A DNA stretch of 64,000 nt. Origin: Melioribacteraceae bacterium. GTDB lineage: Bacteria; Bacteroidota; Ignavibacteria; Ignavibacteriales; Melioribacteraceae. This document shows, one piece after another, positions 7,435 through 17,107 of the stretch (positions are counted from its first letter, which is position 1; every line of letters starts with the position of its first letter). A model generated the notes under the pieces. The model saw only the letters and a list, made by a program, of their open reading frames with translations, was not told the DNA's origin and made no database searches. Where the stretch lies: contig JAKIUC010000019.1 of assembly GCA_021647785.1 (NCBI GenBank), positions 1 through 64,000 on the forward strand, in the 5' to 3' direction. A program made the position numbers and the translations under genes.

Positions 7435-10209
7435 ATGGAAAATCCACAAAAACGTTTTGTAATAATTGATGCAATGGCTATTGCTTACAGAGGATACTTT
7501 GCTTTTATAAATAACCCCCTTAAAAACTCTAAAGGTGAACCAACTTCAGCAGTTTATGGATTTATGAACCAGTTAGTAAAAATTATTGAAGATACAAAAC
7601 CAGATTATTTAGTTATTGCAACGGATACAAAAGAGAAAACTTTTAGACATGAGCGATATGAGAAATATAAATCATCACGCACAGAAATGCCTGAAGATAT
7701 GATACCGCAGATAAAAAGGATAATGGAATTAATTGAAGCATTAAAAATTCCACTCTACATTTTACCAGGTTATGAAGCGGACGATTTAGTTGGAACGGCA
7801 GTTAAAAAAGCTGAGGCACTTGGTTTACATTCCTATGCTGTTACTCCTGATAAAGATTTTGTTCAACTTGTTACTGATAATGTTACAATGATTAAACCAG
7901 GACGCTCTGGTAACGATGTTGTAATAATGGATAAAGCAAAGGTAATTGAGGAGTATGGATTTGAACCAAAATTTATGGTTGATTACCTTGCTCTGGTTGG
8001 TGATTCAAGTGACGATATACCTGGCGTTGCTGGTGTTGGACCAAAATCGGCAACTCCGCTAATTCAGCAGTTTGGCGATTTAGAGAATATTTATAATAAC
8101 CTTGATTCTATTGAGAAGAAAGGAGTTCGAACAAAATTAGAAGCAAGCAGAGAGAATGCATTTCTATCAAAAGAACTTGCAACTATTATGACTGATGTTC
8201 CATACGTTATGGATATTGAAGCATCCAAATTCACTCCGCCAGATTTGCAAAATGCAATAAGTATTCTATCTGAACTTGAATTGAAAAGTATAATTAATAA
8301 ACTAAATAAATTATTTAATACGGGTGAAATAGATAGTACTGCTACTCCTCAAAATACCACTATGCAAGCAGAGTATGACTCATCAAAAGTGAATTACAAA
8401 TTAATTACCGATATTAATGAAGCAAAGGAATTAGCTAATCTCTTACAGAACAGTAACCTTTTCGTTTTTGATACTGAAACAAACTCACTTAATGTTTTCG
8501 ATGTAAAACTTGCGGGTGCATCTTTTTCGATAAAAGCAAACGAAGCATATTTTGTTCCTATAAATCCTTTTCTCTTTTCCGATAGTTTATTTGTACGTGA
8601 CTTATCCGATAGACTTACAATAGATGAATTCACTGAAATATTTGGACCAGTATTTGAAAATAAGAATGTAAAAAAAGTCTGTCAGAATGGAAAATATGAT
8701 ATAGCAGTTCTTAAAACAAATAATATTAATGTTGAAAACTTTTACTTTGATACAATGATAGCAAGCTACATTATTGACCCAGACCAGAAACATGGAATGA
8801 ATGCACTCTCTGAAAAATATCTTGGTTACTCCCCTATTCCCATTTCCGAATTAATTGGGAAAAAGAAAGATGCAGATTTAATATTTGATGTTGACATAAA
8901 TAAGCTATCAATATACGCTTGCGAAGATGCTGATATTACATTCAGATTATACGAGGTATTTAAGAAACTTCTATCAAAAAATAAGTTGGAAACAATTTCA
9001 GAGAAAATTGAATTTCCATTAGTAACAGTTTTAGAAAAAATGGAACGTGCGGGAATTAATTTAAATATTAAAGCATTAAATAAATTTAGTCTATTATTAC
9101 AAAGCTCAATGGATAGATACACAAAAGAGATTTACGAACATGCTGGTGAAGTTTTCAATATTAATTCTCCAAAACAGTTACAAGTAATTCTTTTTGATAA
9201 ATTAAATCTACCACCAACTAGGAAAACAAAAACCGGATTTTCCACAGACGCTTCTTCACTTGAAGCACTAAAGGGTCAAAGTCCTATTGTTGATTATCTA
9301 TTGGAATACCGACAAGCAGCAAAACTAAAATCTACTTATGCAGATGCTTTGCCAAAACTAATAAATCCAGTAACAAAGCGAGTGCATACTTCATTTAATC
9401 AGACTGTAACTTCAACTGGAAGATTATCGAGTTTGAATCCTAATTTGCAGAACATTCCAATACGTACAGAATTGGGTAAGAAAATTCGTGAAGCCTTTAT
9501 TCCACGGGATGAAAACCATGTTCTCCTTAGTTCAGACTATAGCCAAATTGAGTTACGAATTATGGCATCAATCTGCGAAGATGAAACTTTGATGGAAGCA
9601 TTTAAAAATGGCGAAGATATTCATAAATCAACAGCAGCACTTGTCTTTTCTGTACCGCAGGAAGAAGTAACCTCTGATATGAGACGTAAAGCAAAGGAAG
9701 TTAATTTTGGAATTCTTTATGGTATTGGTGTATTTGGTTTATCGAATCGATTAGGAATTACTCGCACGCAAGGGAAAGAAATTATTGATACATACTTTTC
9801 AAACTTCAGCAAAGTAAAGAGTTTCATTGATGATTCTATTGCATTTGCTCGTGAACATGAATACGCAGAGACACTTCTTGGACGAAGGAGATATCTCAAA
9901 AATATTAATAGTAATAATAGAGTAATGAAACAATTTGAAGAACGTGTAGCTGTTAATATGCCAATTCAAGGTACTGCTGCTGATATGATTAAACTTGCAA
10001 TGATTAAAGTTCAGAATGAATTGGAAAAAATAAATGCAAAAACAAAAATGGTATTACAAGTACACGATGAGTTAGTTTTTGATGTTCCAAAAAATGAACT
10101 TGAAATTGTAAAACCAATAATCAAAAAAAATATGGAGGGGGCTTTTATATTAAAAGTACCAACGGTTGTAGATATTGGCGTTGGCAACAATTGGCTTGAA
10201 GCACATTGA
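7435..10209 (+). CDS. polA: DNA polymerase I
   Basis: A 924-residue, full-length Pol I. The N-terminal 5'-3' exonuclease domain spans about 1-290 (YEADDLVGTA, GDSSDDIPGV). The 3'-5' proofreading domain, about 320-510, keeps its metal site (FDTETNSL with Asp346 and Glu348, NGKYDI, YACEDADIT), so proofreading should be active. The polymerase domain has SSDYSQIELRIMA near 701, RRKAKEVNFGILYGIG on the O helix, and QVHDELVFDVP near 875. It acts in repair and Okazaki-fragment processing. It is monocistronic, divergent from the phosphoesterase, and its stop codon sits at the edge of an 8-base-period array. Confidence 0.98.
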   Translation: MENPQKRFVIIDAMAIAYRGYFAFINNPLKNSKGEPTSAVYGFMNQLVKIIEDTKPDYLVIATDTKEKTFRHERYEKYKSSRTEMPEDMIPQIKRIMELIEALKIPLYILPGYEADDLVGTAVKKAEALGLHSYAVTPDKDFVQLVTDNVTMIKPGRSGNDVVIMDKAKVIEEYGFEPKFMVDYLALVGDSSDDIPGVAGVGPKSATPLIQQFGDLENIYNNLDSIEKKGVRTKLEASRENAFLSKELATIMTDVPYVMDIEASKFTPPDLQNAISILSELELKSIINKLNKLFNTGEIDSTATPQNTTMQAEYDSSKVNYKLITDINEAKELANLLQNSNLFVFDTETNSLNVFDVKLAGASFSIKANEAYFVPINPFLFSDSLFVRDLSDRLTIDEFTEIFGPVFENKNVKKVCQNGKYDIAVLKTNNINVENFYFDTMIASYIIDPDQKHGMNALSEKYLGYSPIPISELIGKKKDADLIFDVDINKLSIYACEDADITFRLYEVFKKLLSKNKLETISEKIEFPLVTVLEKMERAGINLNIKALNKFSLLLQSSMDRYTKEIYEHAGEVFNINSPKQLQVILFDKLNLPPTRKTKTGFSTDASSLEALKGQSPIVDYLLEYRQAAKLKSTYADALPKLINPVTKRVHTSFNQTVTSTGRLSSLNPNLQNIPIRTELGKKIREAFIPRDENHVLLSSDYSQIELRIMASICEDETLMEAFKNGEDIHKSTAALVFSVPQEEVTSDMRRKAKEVNFGILYGIGVFGLSNRLGITRTQGKEIIDTYFSNFSKVKSFIDDSIAFAREHEYAETLLGRRRYLKNINSNNRVMKQFEERVAVNMPIQGTAADMIKLAMIKVQNELEKINAKTKMVLQVHDELVFDVPKNELEIVKPIIKKNMEGAFILKVPTVVDIGVGNNWLEAH

Positions 10210-10247
10210 GGATTTGGAGATTTTATAATTTGGAAATTTGAGGATTT
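10208..10247. repeat. Five-unit 8-base-period array at the polA stop codon
   Basis: The units are gaggattt, ggagattt, tataattt, ggaaattt and gaggattt: each is eight bases and ends in ATTT. The first unit overlaps the polA stop codon (TGA at 10207-10209). Other arrays of the same period but different sequence occur at 17108-17190 and 35529-35604. Confidence 0.6.
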
Positions 10248-10362
10248 AAAATAATTTTTTGAGACTACTAATCGCTCTTAAATTTTCATTAGATGAAGGC
10301 TTAGCATAACCTACGCCCCTTACGAGTTGTTGGTAAATACCATTAAATAATCTAACACACGA

Positions 10363-10390
10363 AACTCGTAACTCGAAACCCGTACCCCGC
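10363..10390. repeat. Four-unit heptamer array
   Basis: Four successive 7-base units, AACTCGT, AACTCGA, AACCCGT and ACCCCGC, form a degenerate tandem array in the short gap between polA and the small lipoprotein gene. It recalls the short tandem heptanucleotide repeats described in cyanobacteria, but relatedness is not implied. Confidence 0.5.
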
Positions 10391-10411
10391 AATGCTATTA
10401 CAATTAATAAT

Positions 10412-10702
10412 TTATTTCTCATCCTTTTTTCTAAAGAACGATAACCCGCCAAAACCACTAATTATTGCCATGTAAAAACCAAAATCGTACCACCAGCCAG
10501 TATTGTGAATTTCGTAAACTCTAATTTCTGAATTAAAAAAGCCCATAAAAAGGGATACTGGTGCAATCCACCCATGCCAAATACCCATAAAAAATCCGGC
10601 AGGGTCATCAAAACTACTTGCACCACTACCTGGAGTGCACGATGTAAAAACAAGAATTAATAATAGAATAAGGATAGGATAAACTATTTTTCTTCTATTC
10701 AT
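10412..10702 (-). CDS. Small lipoprotein with membrane segment, function unknown
   Basis: A 96-residue protein with a type II signal peptide: a charged start (MNRRK), a hydrophobic stretch and the lipobox VFTSC with lipidated Cys at about 22. The mature part is rich in Gly, Trp and Phe, with a second hydrophobic segment (about 72-90, FGFYMAIISGFGGLSFF) and a basic tail RKKDEK. The pattern suggests a small membrane-anchored protein seen as hypothetical in related genomes. It follows ptsI by 11 bases and could be the last gene of that operon; a link to the PTS proteins is only positional. Confidence 0.65.
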   Translation of the reverse strand: MNRRKIVYPILILLLILVFTSCTPGSGASSFDDPAGFFMGIWHGWIAPVSLFMGFFNSEIRVYEIHNTGWWYDFGFYMAIISGFGGLSFFRKKDEK

Positions 10703-10713
10703 AACAGACCTAA

Positions 10714-12474
10714 TTAATTTGAATAAAATTCATTTGAAGATTCACTAAAATTATCAGAATAAAATTTATCTAATTTGTCATGAATTTCTTTTTCAGTTTT
10801 GCATTTTAAACACTGACTTACAAAAACAGATATTTCAGAATAATTTAGTGACCTAATAATTTTTTTAGCATGTGGAATTACAGAACCACTCACACTTATC
10901 GAGTCAAGTCCTAATCCTACCAATAGTGGAATAGCTTTATAATCAGCAGCCATCTCACCACAAAGGCTAACTTTAGTTTTAGTCTTCTTTGCTTCGTTAA
11001 TTATAAAATTTAGTGTTCTTATCACTGCCGGATGAAATCCTTGATATTGGTTTGTAACAATATCGTTTCCTCTATCCACTGCAAGCAAATATTGAATTAA
11101 ATCATTAGTACCAATGCTGAAAAAATCGACATCTTCCGCAAATTCTTTTATCATTAAAGCTGCTGATGGTACTTCAATCATAATCCCTAATTCTAAATGT
11201 TCATCAAAAGGAATTTTTTCTAATATTAGTTCAGCCATACATTTTGCAATTAGTTCTTTCGTTAATTCTATCTCACTAACTGACGAAACCATAGGTATCA
11301 TAAATTTAATATTTTTATGAATACTAGATTTTAACACAGCTCGTATTTGTGTTCTAAAAAGTTCTTCATTATCCAATAGAAATCTTATGCCTCGCCAACC
11401 TAACATTGGGTTTGGCTCTTGTACATCAACAGGAAGAACTTTATCGCCCCCAATATCAAATGCTCTAATTGTTAAAGGAAGCGGATAGAGTTTTTCTGCA
11501 TAATTAGAATAAACCTCTGACTGTTCATCCTCGCTGGGGAAAGAATCATACTCCTGAAATATTTGCTCGGTACGCATTAAGCCAACACCTTCGGCACCAT
11601 TCTGTATTATTAATTCAATTTCCTCATTCAGGTCAAGGTTTGCAAGAATATCAATTTTCTTTCCATCCAATGTTTCTGCTGGTAAATCTCTTAACTTTGC
11701 TAACTCAATATTTACAACTTCAAGTTTTTTTAATTTTCTTTGGTAATGCAAAAGTTGTTCATCATCCGGATTTACAATAACAATTCCATTAAATCCATCA
11801 ATAATTACTTTATCAGAATTTTTAATATTTTCGGTTGCATCATGAAGCCCAACAATGGCGGGTACATTAAGCGAACGAGCAACAATTGCAGCGTGTGATG
11901 TTAATCCGCCAAAATTTGTAATATATCCTGTAACATTCATTCTTGAAAAAAGTACAGTATCAGCAGGCGTAAGTGAATTTGAAACAAGAATAACCTCGCC
12001 AGTTGATATTCTTGATTTCCATTTTTTCTTCCGAATATTTCTGATTATTCTGTTCTTAATATCTTCGATATCCTGCGAACGCTCCCTCATATACTGCTCG
12101 TGAGAAAGAGTCATAATATCTTGATATTTAGAAATCTCATCATTAACAATAAACTCCGAGTTCTTTTTCTCAGCCCTAATTCTATCTATAATCCGATTAA
12201 CTAAAACTGGATCATCAAGAATCATTATTTGTGCTTCAAAAAGAGCCGCACGTTTTCTACCAAGTTTATCTACTGCAAGACTAAAAACCTTTGCCAACTC
12301 TTTTTTCGATTTTGCAAGTGCCTCAGTAAAATTACCAATTGCTTCGTCAACATTTGTTATTGCTTCATCAGTAACTTTTTCAATCTCTTTTTTGAATAAA
12401 AAAGCATTTGCAATTTTAATACCGGGTGCAGCCGGAATTCCTTTGTAAACATTTTCTTTTTCTAAATCAATCAT
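10714..12474 (-). CDS. ptsI: Phosphoenolpyruvate-protein phosphotransferase (enzyme I)
   Basis: The 586-residue product is a standard PTS enzyme I, which takes phosphate from PEP and passes it to HPr. The phosphohistidine motif is GGLTSHAAIVARS (His at about 194). The PEP-binding barrel has MRTEQIF, GWRGIRF, GTNDLIQYLLAVDRGN and SLCGEMAAD with the active Cys near 500. Its start codon overlaps the ptsH stop by four bases. No EII permease is present in the window, so a role in regulation rather than sugar import is possible. Confidence 0.95.
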   Translation of the reverse strand: MIDLEKENVYKGIPAAPGIKIANAFLFKKEIEKVTDEAITNVDEAIGNFTEALAKSKKELAKVFSLAVDKLGRKRAALFEAQIMILDDPVLVNRIIDRIRAEKKNSEFIVNDEISKYQDIMTLSHEQYMRERSQDIEDIKNRIIRNIRKKKWKSRISTGEVILVSNSLTPADTVLFSRMNVTGYITNFGGLTSHAAIVARSLNVPAIVGLHDATENIKNSDKVIIDGFNGIVIVNPDDEQLLHYQRKLKKLEVVNIELAKLRDLPAETLDGKKIDILANLDLNEEIELIIQNGAEGVGLMRTEQIFQEYDSFPSEDEQSEVYSNYAEKLYPLPLTIRAFDIGGDKVLPVDVQEPNPMLGWRGIRFLLDNEELFRTQIRAVLKSSIHKNIKFMIPMVSSVSEIELTKELIAKCMAELILEKIPFDEHLELGIMIEVPSAALMIKEFAEDVDFFSIGTNDLIQYLLAVDRGNDIVTNQYQGFHPAVIRTLNFIINEAKKTKTKVSLCGEMAADYKAIPLLVGLGLDSISVSGSVIPHAKKIIRSLNYSEISVFVSQCLKCKTEKEIHDKLDKFYSDNFSESSNEFYSN

Positions 12475-12737
12475 AATTCATCAAAGCCTTTATTGAAATA
12501 CTCCGTAATTGCTTCTGCCATTTCCACTTCATCAGGTCCATCAAAAGTTAAAGTTAACTCTGAACCCTTTGCAGCGGCAAGGGTCATAACTCCTATTATA
12601 CTTTTTCCATTGATATCTAAATCATCTTTAAGTATAAAAAATTCTGACTTAAACTGTGCAGCAATTTTTACAATTGTTGCTGCCGGACGTGTATGCAGAC
12701 CTGCATTATTTATAATTGTAATTCTTTTTTCTACCAT
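12471..12737 (-). CDS. ptsH: Phosphocarrier protein HPr
   Basis: An 88-residue HPr. His15 in AGLHTRPA is the residue phosphorylated by enzyme I. Ser46 in NGKSIIGVMTLAA matches the site that HPr kinase/phosphorylase modifies in other bacteria, so HPr may also act as a regulator here (inference; the kinase gene is not in view). The gene shares one base with the prenyl synthase stop and overlaps ptsI by four, making it part of one tightly coupled transcript with isoprenoid genes. Confidence 0.95.
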   Translation of the reverse strand: MVEKRITIINNAGLHTRPAATIVKIAAQFKSEFFILKDDLDINGKSIIGVMTLAAAKGSELTLTFDGPDEVEMAEAITEYFNKGFDEL

Positions 12738-13732
12738 TATTTATTTCTGTCTATTAATGAATTTGCTAACCATCTTAAATTTTCTTTAGCATCCGAGTCT
12801 TTAATTTTATTTAATGATTTTAAAGCCAAGTTTGTATATCTATTTATTTCTTTTTCAGTTATTTCTAAAATATTAAGTTTTTCGTATAACTTTTTATATT
12901 TTTTGATTTGGTTCTTTCTAATTCCACTATTTTTAACAACCTTTAACAATTCAAGTTTATCGTTTCCTTCAGCAATTTCAAGGGCTTTCAAAAAAAGAAA
13001 TGTTTTTTTGCCTTCAACTAAATCGCCTCCAACATTTTTACCAAAGTCTTTTTCATCTCCCATTATATCAAGCAAATCATCTTTTAACTGAAACGCTAAA
13101 CCTATATTTCTTCCATAAATTTCTAATGCTTTAATTTCATTTCTATTTCCACCACCAATTTGTGCCCCTATGGAACAACACATTTCAATTAAAGCTGCTG
13201 TTTTCTTCTGAATCATTTTCGTGTATTCCTGAATAGTTACATCACCTCTCACTTCAAATTCTTTATCAAGGCTCTGTCCTTCACAAACATCAAGTACACT
13301 TTGGTTAAAAGTATTTAGAATATTTAATGTATTTACTTTTGAATCTTTTAAAAGATATTTATATGCAACCGCTATTAAACTATCGCCAGCCAGAATTGCT
13401 GTACTAATATCATATTTAATATGTAGTGTCTCTCTACCGCGTCTTTTATCAGCACTATCCATTATATCATCGTGAACCAGTGTAAAGCTATGTAATACTT
13501 CTACCGAAAGTGCTGCATTATATGCTTTTGATATTTTGCCGCCAACCGCTTTTGTTGTTAGCAATACTAAGTACGAGCGTAAATGTTTCCCTCCGCTTTG
13601 CAAAATATAGCTGCACGGCTCGTAAAGTGATTTTGGGGTTTTAGCTTCAAGAATTTTTGATAATTTTTCATCAATCTTTTTAGTTACGTTGCTATAGTTT
13701 AAACTATACTTCTCTGTAATATTCTTTTTCAA
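12737..13732 (-). CDS. Polyprenyl (FPP/GGPP-type) synthase
   Basis: The 331-residue enzyme has both aspartate-rich metal motifs of trans-prenyltransferases: LVHDDIMDSADKRRGRE at about 89-105 and QLKDDLLDIMGD at about 213-224, plus GGKHLRSYLVLL near the N-terminus. It condenses IPP with allylic diphosphates. Product length depends on residues just before the first motif (SFTLVHDD) and cannot be set from sequence alone; quinone side-chain or farnesyl/geranylgeranyl synthesis are the options. It overlaps fni by four bases, and fni supplies its DMAPP substrate. Confidence 0.92.
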   Translation of the reverse strand: MKKNITEKYSLNYSNVTKKIDEKLSKILEAKTPKSLYEPCSYILQSGGKHLRSYLVLLTTKAVGGKISKAYNAALSVEVLHSFTLVHDDIMDSADKRRGRETLHIKYDISTAILAGDSLIAVAYKYLLKDSKVNTLNILNTFNQSVLDVCEGQSLDKEFEVRGDVTIQEYTKMIQKKTAALIEMCCSIGAQIGGGNRNEIKALEIYGRNIGLAFQLKDDLLDIMGDEKDFGKNVGGDLVEGKKTFLFLKALEIAEGNDKLELLKVVKNSGIRKNQIKKYKKLYEKLNILEITEKEINRYTNLALKSLNKIKDSDAKENLRWLANSLIDRNK

Positions 13733-14772
13733 AAGAGGTCCTCTTTTCTCAATATTTTATTTTGCTGTAGTTCCAGTATGGTTGAACTTCCAGTTAAAAA
13801 CATAATTTTTTTAATTCCGATGAACAAATTAATAATAAAATTTATAACTCCCCCAACTCCTGATGAATCAAGTGTTTTTAAAATTGTGCCGGCAGATGCA
13901 ACAATATCGGCACCAAGTGCAATTGCTTTTGCAGCATCATCAAAAGTTGAAATACCACCAGAACCAATTAAGATAAATTTTTGCTTCTTTTTTAATTTAG
14001 AAATCTCCCTAATTGAATAGGAGGTTCTATAGCCCCACTCTCTGAAATAATAATTACTTTCATCATCATTTCGCTTTAACTCAACAGCAGCCCAGCTTGT
14101 TCCTCCAGCCCCAGCAACATCAATTACATCAACACCAGAATTAAGAAGTTTTTCAGCAGAATTATAATCAAACCCGGAACCAACTTCTTTAACTATTAAT
14201 GGAATATCGATTTTGTTTTTTATCTCTTCTAATCTATTTAAAAGTTCAGAAAAGTCTCTATCACCTTCAAGCTGCAGAAGTTCCTGCAAAGGATTTAGGT
14301 GTACAATTAATCCATCAGCTTCAATTGGGTCAATAATTCTTTTTAATTCAATTACATCTTTTAACTGTACTATTTGAGCTGCCCCAATATTGCTCATTAT
14401 TGGAACTTTGGGAGCATTTTTTCTTACAATATTAAACGATGATTCTTGCAAACTATCTTCGAGCATAATTCTCTGGCTACCAACCCCGATAGGAATATTT
14501 AGTTCATTGGCAATAATGGATAGTTTTTCATTTAATGATGTGGTCTCTTTTGTACCTCCGGTCATAGAAGAAATTATAAATGGTAAACTGATTTTTTTTT
14601 CTAAGAAGTTACTGCTGAAATCTATTTCATCAATTTTAACTTCAGTAATTGGATTATGAATAAAATCATATTTTTCAAATCCGTTACTTTTTTTATATGT
14701 AACATCCGAATTGAGGCAAATATCAATATGCTCTTTTTTGCGTTCCGATATTTTAATTGAGTTCTGTTCCAT
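13729..14772 (-). CDS. fni: Type 2 isopentenyl-diphosphate delta-isomerase
   Basis: The 347-residue product is the FMN-dependent type 2 isomerase that interconverts IPP and DMAPP. It has the N-terminal RKKEHIDICL, the FMN-barrel segments SSMTGGTKET and GVGSQRIML, HLNPLQELLQ with PLIVKEVGSGF, VDVIDVAGAGGTSWAAVE, and the phosphate-binding IGSGGISTFDDAAKAI. It is unrelated to the Nudix (type 1) enzyme. It appears to be the first gene of fni-prenyl synthase-ptsH-ptsI; 14773-14945 separates it from pabB. Confidence 0.95.
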   Translation of the reverse strand: MEQNSIKISERKKEHIDICLNSDVTYKKSNGFEKYDFIHNPITEVKIDEIDFSSNFLEKKISLPFIISSMTGGTKETTSLNEKLSIIANELNIPIGVGSQRIMLEDSLQESSFNIVRKNAPKVPIMSNIGAAQIVQLKDVIELKRIIDPIEADGLIVHLNPLQELLQLEGDRDFSELLNRLEEIKNKIDIPLIVKEVGSGFDYNSAEKLLNSGVDVIDVAGAGGTSWAAVELKRNDDESNYYFREWGYRTSYSIREISKLKKKQKFILIGSGGISTFDDAAKAIALGADIVASAGTILKTLDSSGVGGVINFIINLFIGIKKIMFLTGSSTILELQQNKILRKEDLF

Positions 14773-14945
14773 AGATGTGTCTATTTTTTTGATACTCGAA
14801 GATAATTATTTTAATTATGAATTTCTTTTTGGAATTAACTTTACAATACACGAATGAATAACCTTTGCCCCGAAATACAATTTCTCTAAATTAAAACCTC
14901 CGCTGTTTTCAAAACTATTATCTTACTGCAAAATATAAGTGATTC

Positions 14946-16781
14946 TTAAGAATCACACCCTAAAACAACCTCACCAATATCTAACACCTTAATCACAGAG
15001 TTCAAAATAAAAACTTCATCTGCTGAAATTAAGTCATTCACAAATAGAATTTTCTCGGTAATATTTTTATTTGATGTAAGCAAATATCCGCGATAGCAGC
15101 CATTTAGCAAACCAGAGGAAACAGGCGGTGTAAATAATTTTCCACCTTTTGAAATCATAATATTTGTTATTGCCCCTTCGGTTATTTCCCCCTTTTCATT
15201 TTGAAAAATCACATCATCAAATCCTTCACTCTTCCACTTTTTGAATTCACTATTAAATAGTTTTCTATTTGTAGTTTTGAAATATTTAAAATAATCATTG
15301 CTATTAATTCTCTTATCAGAAATTACAATTCTACCACTATTTTTAGAATCCAATATTTCTTCCAAACTATACTTAAGTTCGCCCCACTTTGATAGGAGTA
15401 ATCTAATTTTGAATCTTTTTTTAGAATTTAATCCAACAACAATTTGATAAAGTAATTCCCGTAATTTTGACTCATCAAAATGGAAGAGAAAATACTCCGC
15501 CGATTTTCTTAATCGATTAATGTGGTTTTCTATCAAAAAGATATCCCCACTCTCCACAAGCATTGTTTCAATAAGTTCAAAATAATTTGCTGGTTTAGTT
15601 AGGAAGTTACTCTTTAATTTTGCTTCTTCAAATTCATCGCTCGATATGCTATCCCAAACAATGCCGCTTCCAATTCCCATCTCTCCACTGCTATCATTTT
15701 TGTTGATAGTAATTGTGCGTATCGGAATATTAAAATTGTAATCGCCATTATCAATTAAGCCAATTGTGCCAGTATAAATACCTCGTTTTCCTCTCTCTAA
15801 ACTATTAATAATCTCCATAGTTCTAATTTTAGGAGCACCAGTAATTGAACCACACGGAAAAAGATTTTTAATAATTGATGAAAATGATTTCTCCTTCAAC
15901 TCACCAGAAACTGTGGAGGTCATTTGGAAAAGAGTTTCAAATTTTTCAATTTCAAAAAGAGGTTTAGCCGTAACTGAATTGAACTTGCTGATTTTACCAA
16001 TATCATTTCTTAACAAATCAACAATCATAATATTTTCAGCTTTATCTTTTTTACTACTCTTTAGCTGCTCACTCTTTGCAAAATCATCATCTAAATTTAT
16101 CCCTCGCTTAATTGTCCCCTTCATTGGTTTGGAAATTATTTTATCCCCATCGGTTTTAAAAAATAATTCGGGCGAACTTGAAATTATATAGTTGTTTTCA
16201 TCATTAATAAATGCCGTATATTCTGCGGACTGATTAAAAATTAAACTTGCAACAAATGAAGTAATATCTCCATCAAAATTAAATTTAGATTTAAGAGTAT
16301 AGTTAACTTGATAAGTATCCCCTATTTCAATTAGTCTCTTAATTTCCTTAATGCTTTTCTCATATTCACTTTCTGTTTGGTTCAACTCAAGGTTTTTAAT
16401 TGTAAAGTTTTTTCTACCGAGCAATGACTGAATGCTTTTAAAAGATATTTCCTTCGATGGAATTATTTTTACATCTTCACAATTATAAAAATTGAAAGAA
16501 ATTAATTTATCTCTCGTCTCTTTAAAGAGTTGTTTTAATTTTTCTTCAAACGAGTATCCAACTTCATACGTAATAAATCCGTAAGCATATTTATAGATTT
16601 TTGATAAAGAATCAATCTCGTTTAATGTGCTTTCTATTTCTTCAAGATTTTTGCAAATAATTGTTTTTTTAGGAGTGCTGAAGATATAACTTTTTGTATC
16701 GTCATTTTTATATGGTGTATAAAAAAATGCGGAGCCAACATTGTGTTTTATTTTATTGAGTATTTCTATGATATCGTACAT
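14946..16781 (-). CDS. pabB: Fused aminodeoxychorismate synthase component I and lyase (PabB-PabC)
   Basis: A 611-residue two-domain enzyme for p-aminobenzoate, a folate precursor. Residues about 1-385 are the chorismate-binding PabB domain, with TYQVNYTLK, SSSPELFFK, KPMKGTIKRG, FPCGSITGAPK and GEMGIGSGIVWDS. Residues about 395-611 form a class IV PLP fold (PabC), with VESGDIFLIENHINRL, EGAITNIMI and LLNGCYRGYLL. The fusion occurs in many Bacteroidetes-type and other bacteria. The glutaminase PabA is not in the window. The ATG lies 15 bases after the stop of the small upstream gene. Confidence 0.92.
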   Translation of the reverse strand: MYDIIEILNKIKHNVGSAFFYTPYKNDDTKSYIFSTPKKTIICKNLEEIESTLNEIDSLSKIYKYAYGFITYEVGYSFEEKLKQLFKETRDKLISFNFYNCEDVKIIPSKEISFKSIQSLLGRKNFTIKNLELNQTESEYEKSIKEIKRLIEIGDTYQVNYTLKSKFNFDGDITSFVASLIFNQSAEYTAFINDENNYIISSSPELFFKTDGDKIISKPMKGTIKRGINLDDDFAKSEQLKSSKKDKAENIMIVDLLRNDIGKISKFNSVTAKPLFEIEKFETLFQMTSTVSGELKEKSFSSIIKNLFPCGSITGAPKIRTMEIINSLERGKRGIYTGTIGLIDNGDYNFNIPIRTITINKNDSSGEMGIGSGIVWDSISSDEFEEAKLKSNFLTKPANYFELIETMLVESGDIFLIENHINRLRKSAEYFLFHFDESKLRELLYQIVVGLNSKKRFKIRLLLSKWGELKYSLEEILDSKNSGRIVISDKRINSNDYFKYFKTTNRKLFNSEFKKWKSEGFDDVIFQNEKGEITEGAITNIMISKGGKLFTPPVSSGLLNGCYRGYLLTSNKNITEKILFVNDLISADEVFILNSVIKVLDIGEVVLGCDS

Positions 16782-16796
16782 TAGTGGTTTCTTTTT

Positions 16797-17030
16797 TCAT
16801 GCTTTTAACATTTCAAGAAAATCTTTTACAGGAATTCCTTTACCTTCATTATCTCTATCAGCATTAAAAATATTTCCAAACATATCGTCATTATTTTCAT
16901 CCATAAATGCTTGAGTAAGTGCAATACGTATAAGACTACTTGCAGGAACACCATATTTTTTTGCTTTCTGAGAAATGGCTTCCTTAAGAGGAGAATCAAT
17001 TTTTAGTTGAAGTAATGATTTCATTATCAT
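16797..17030 (-). CDS. Small ribbon-helix-helix-like protein
   Basis: A 77-residue protein. Its N-terminal half, LLQLKIDSPLKEAISQKAKKYGVPASSLIRIALTQAF, looks like a ribbon-helix-helix DNA-binding fold as in the RelB/DinJ and CopG-type antitoxins: a beta strand, a helix and a second helix starting ASSLIR. The rest is acidic. No toxin gene lies beside it, so it may be an orphan antitoxin-like regulator or a DNA-binding protein of another kind. It is followed 15 bases later by pabB and could be cotranscribed. The fold call is by pattern only. Confidence 0.6.
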   Translation of the reverse strand: MIMKSLLQLKIDSPLKEAISQKAKKYGVPASSLIRIALTQAFMDENNDDMFGNIFNADRDNEGKGIPVKDFLEMLKA

Positions 17031-17107
17031 CCTTATTTAATTATTTTTGCATATAAATTATATTGAATTTATATGAATATTGCTAATAATTATTATATAT
17101 CTTAACC

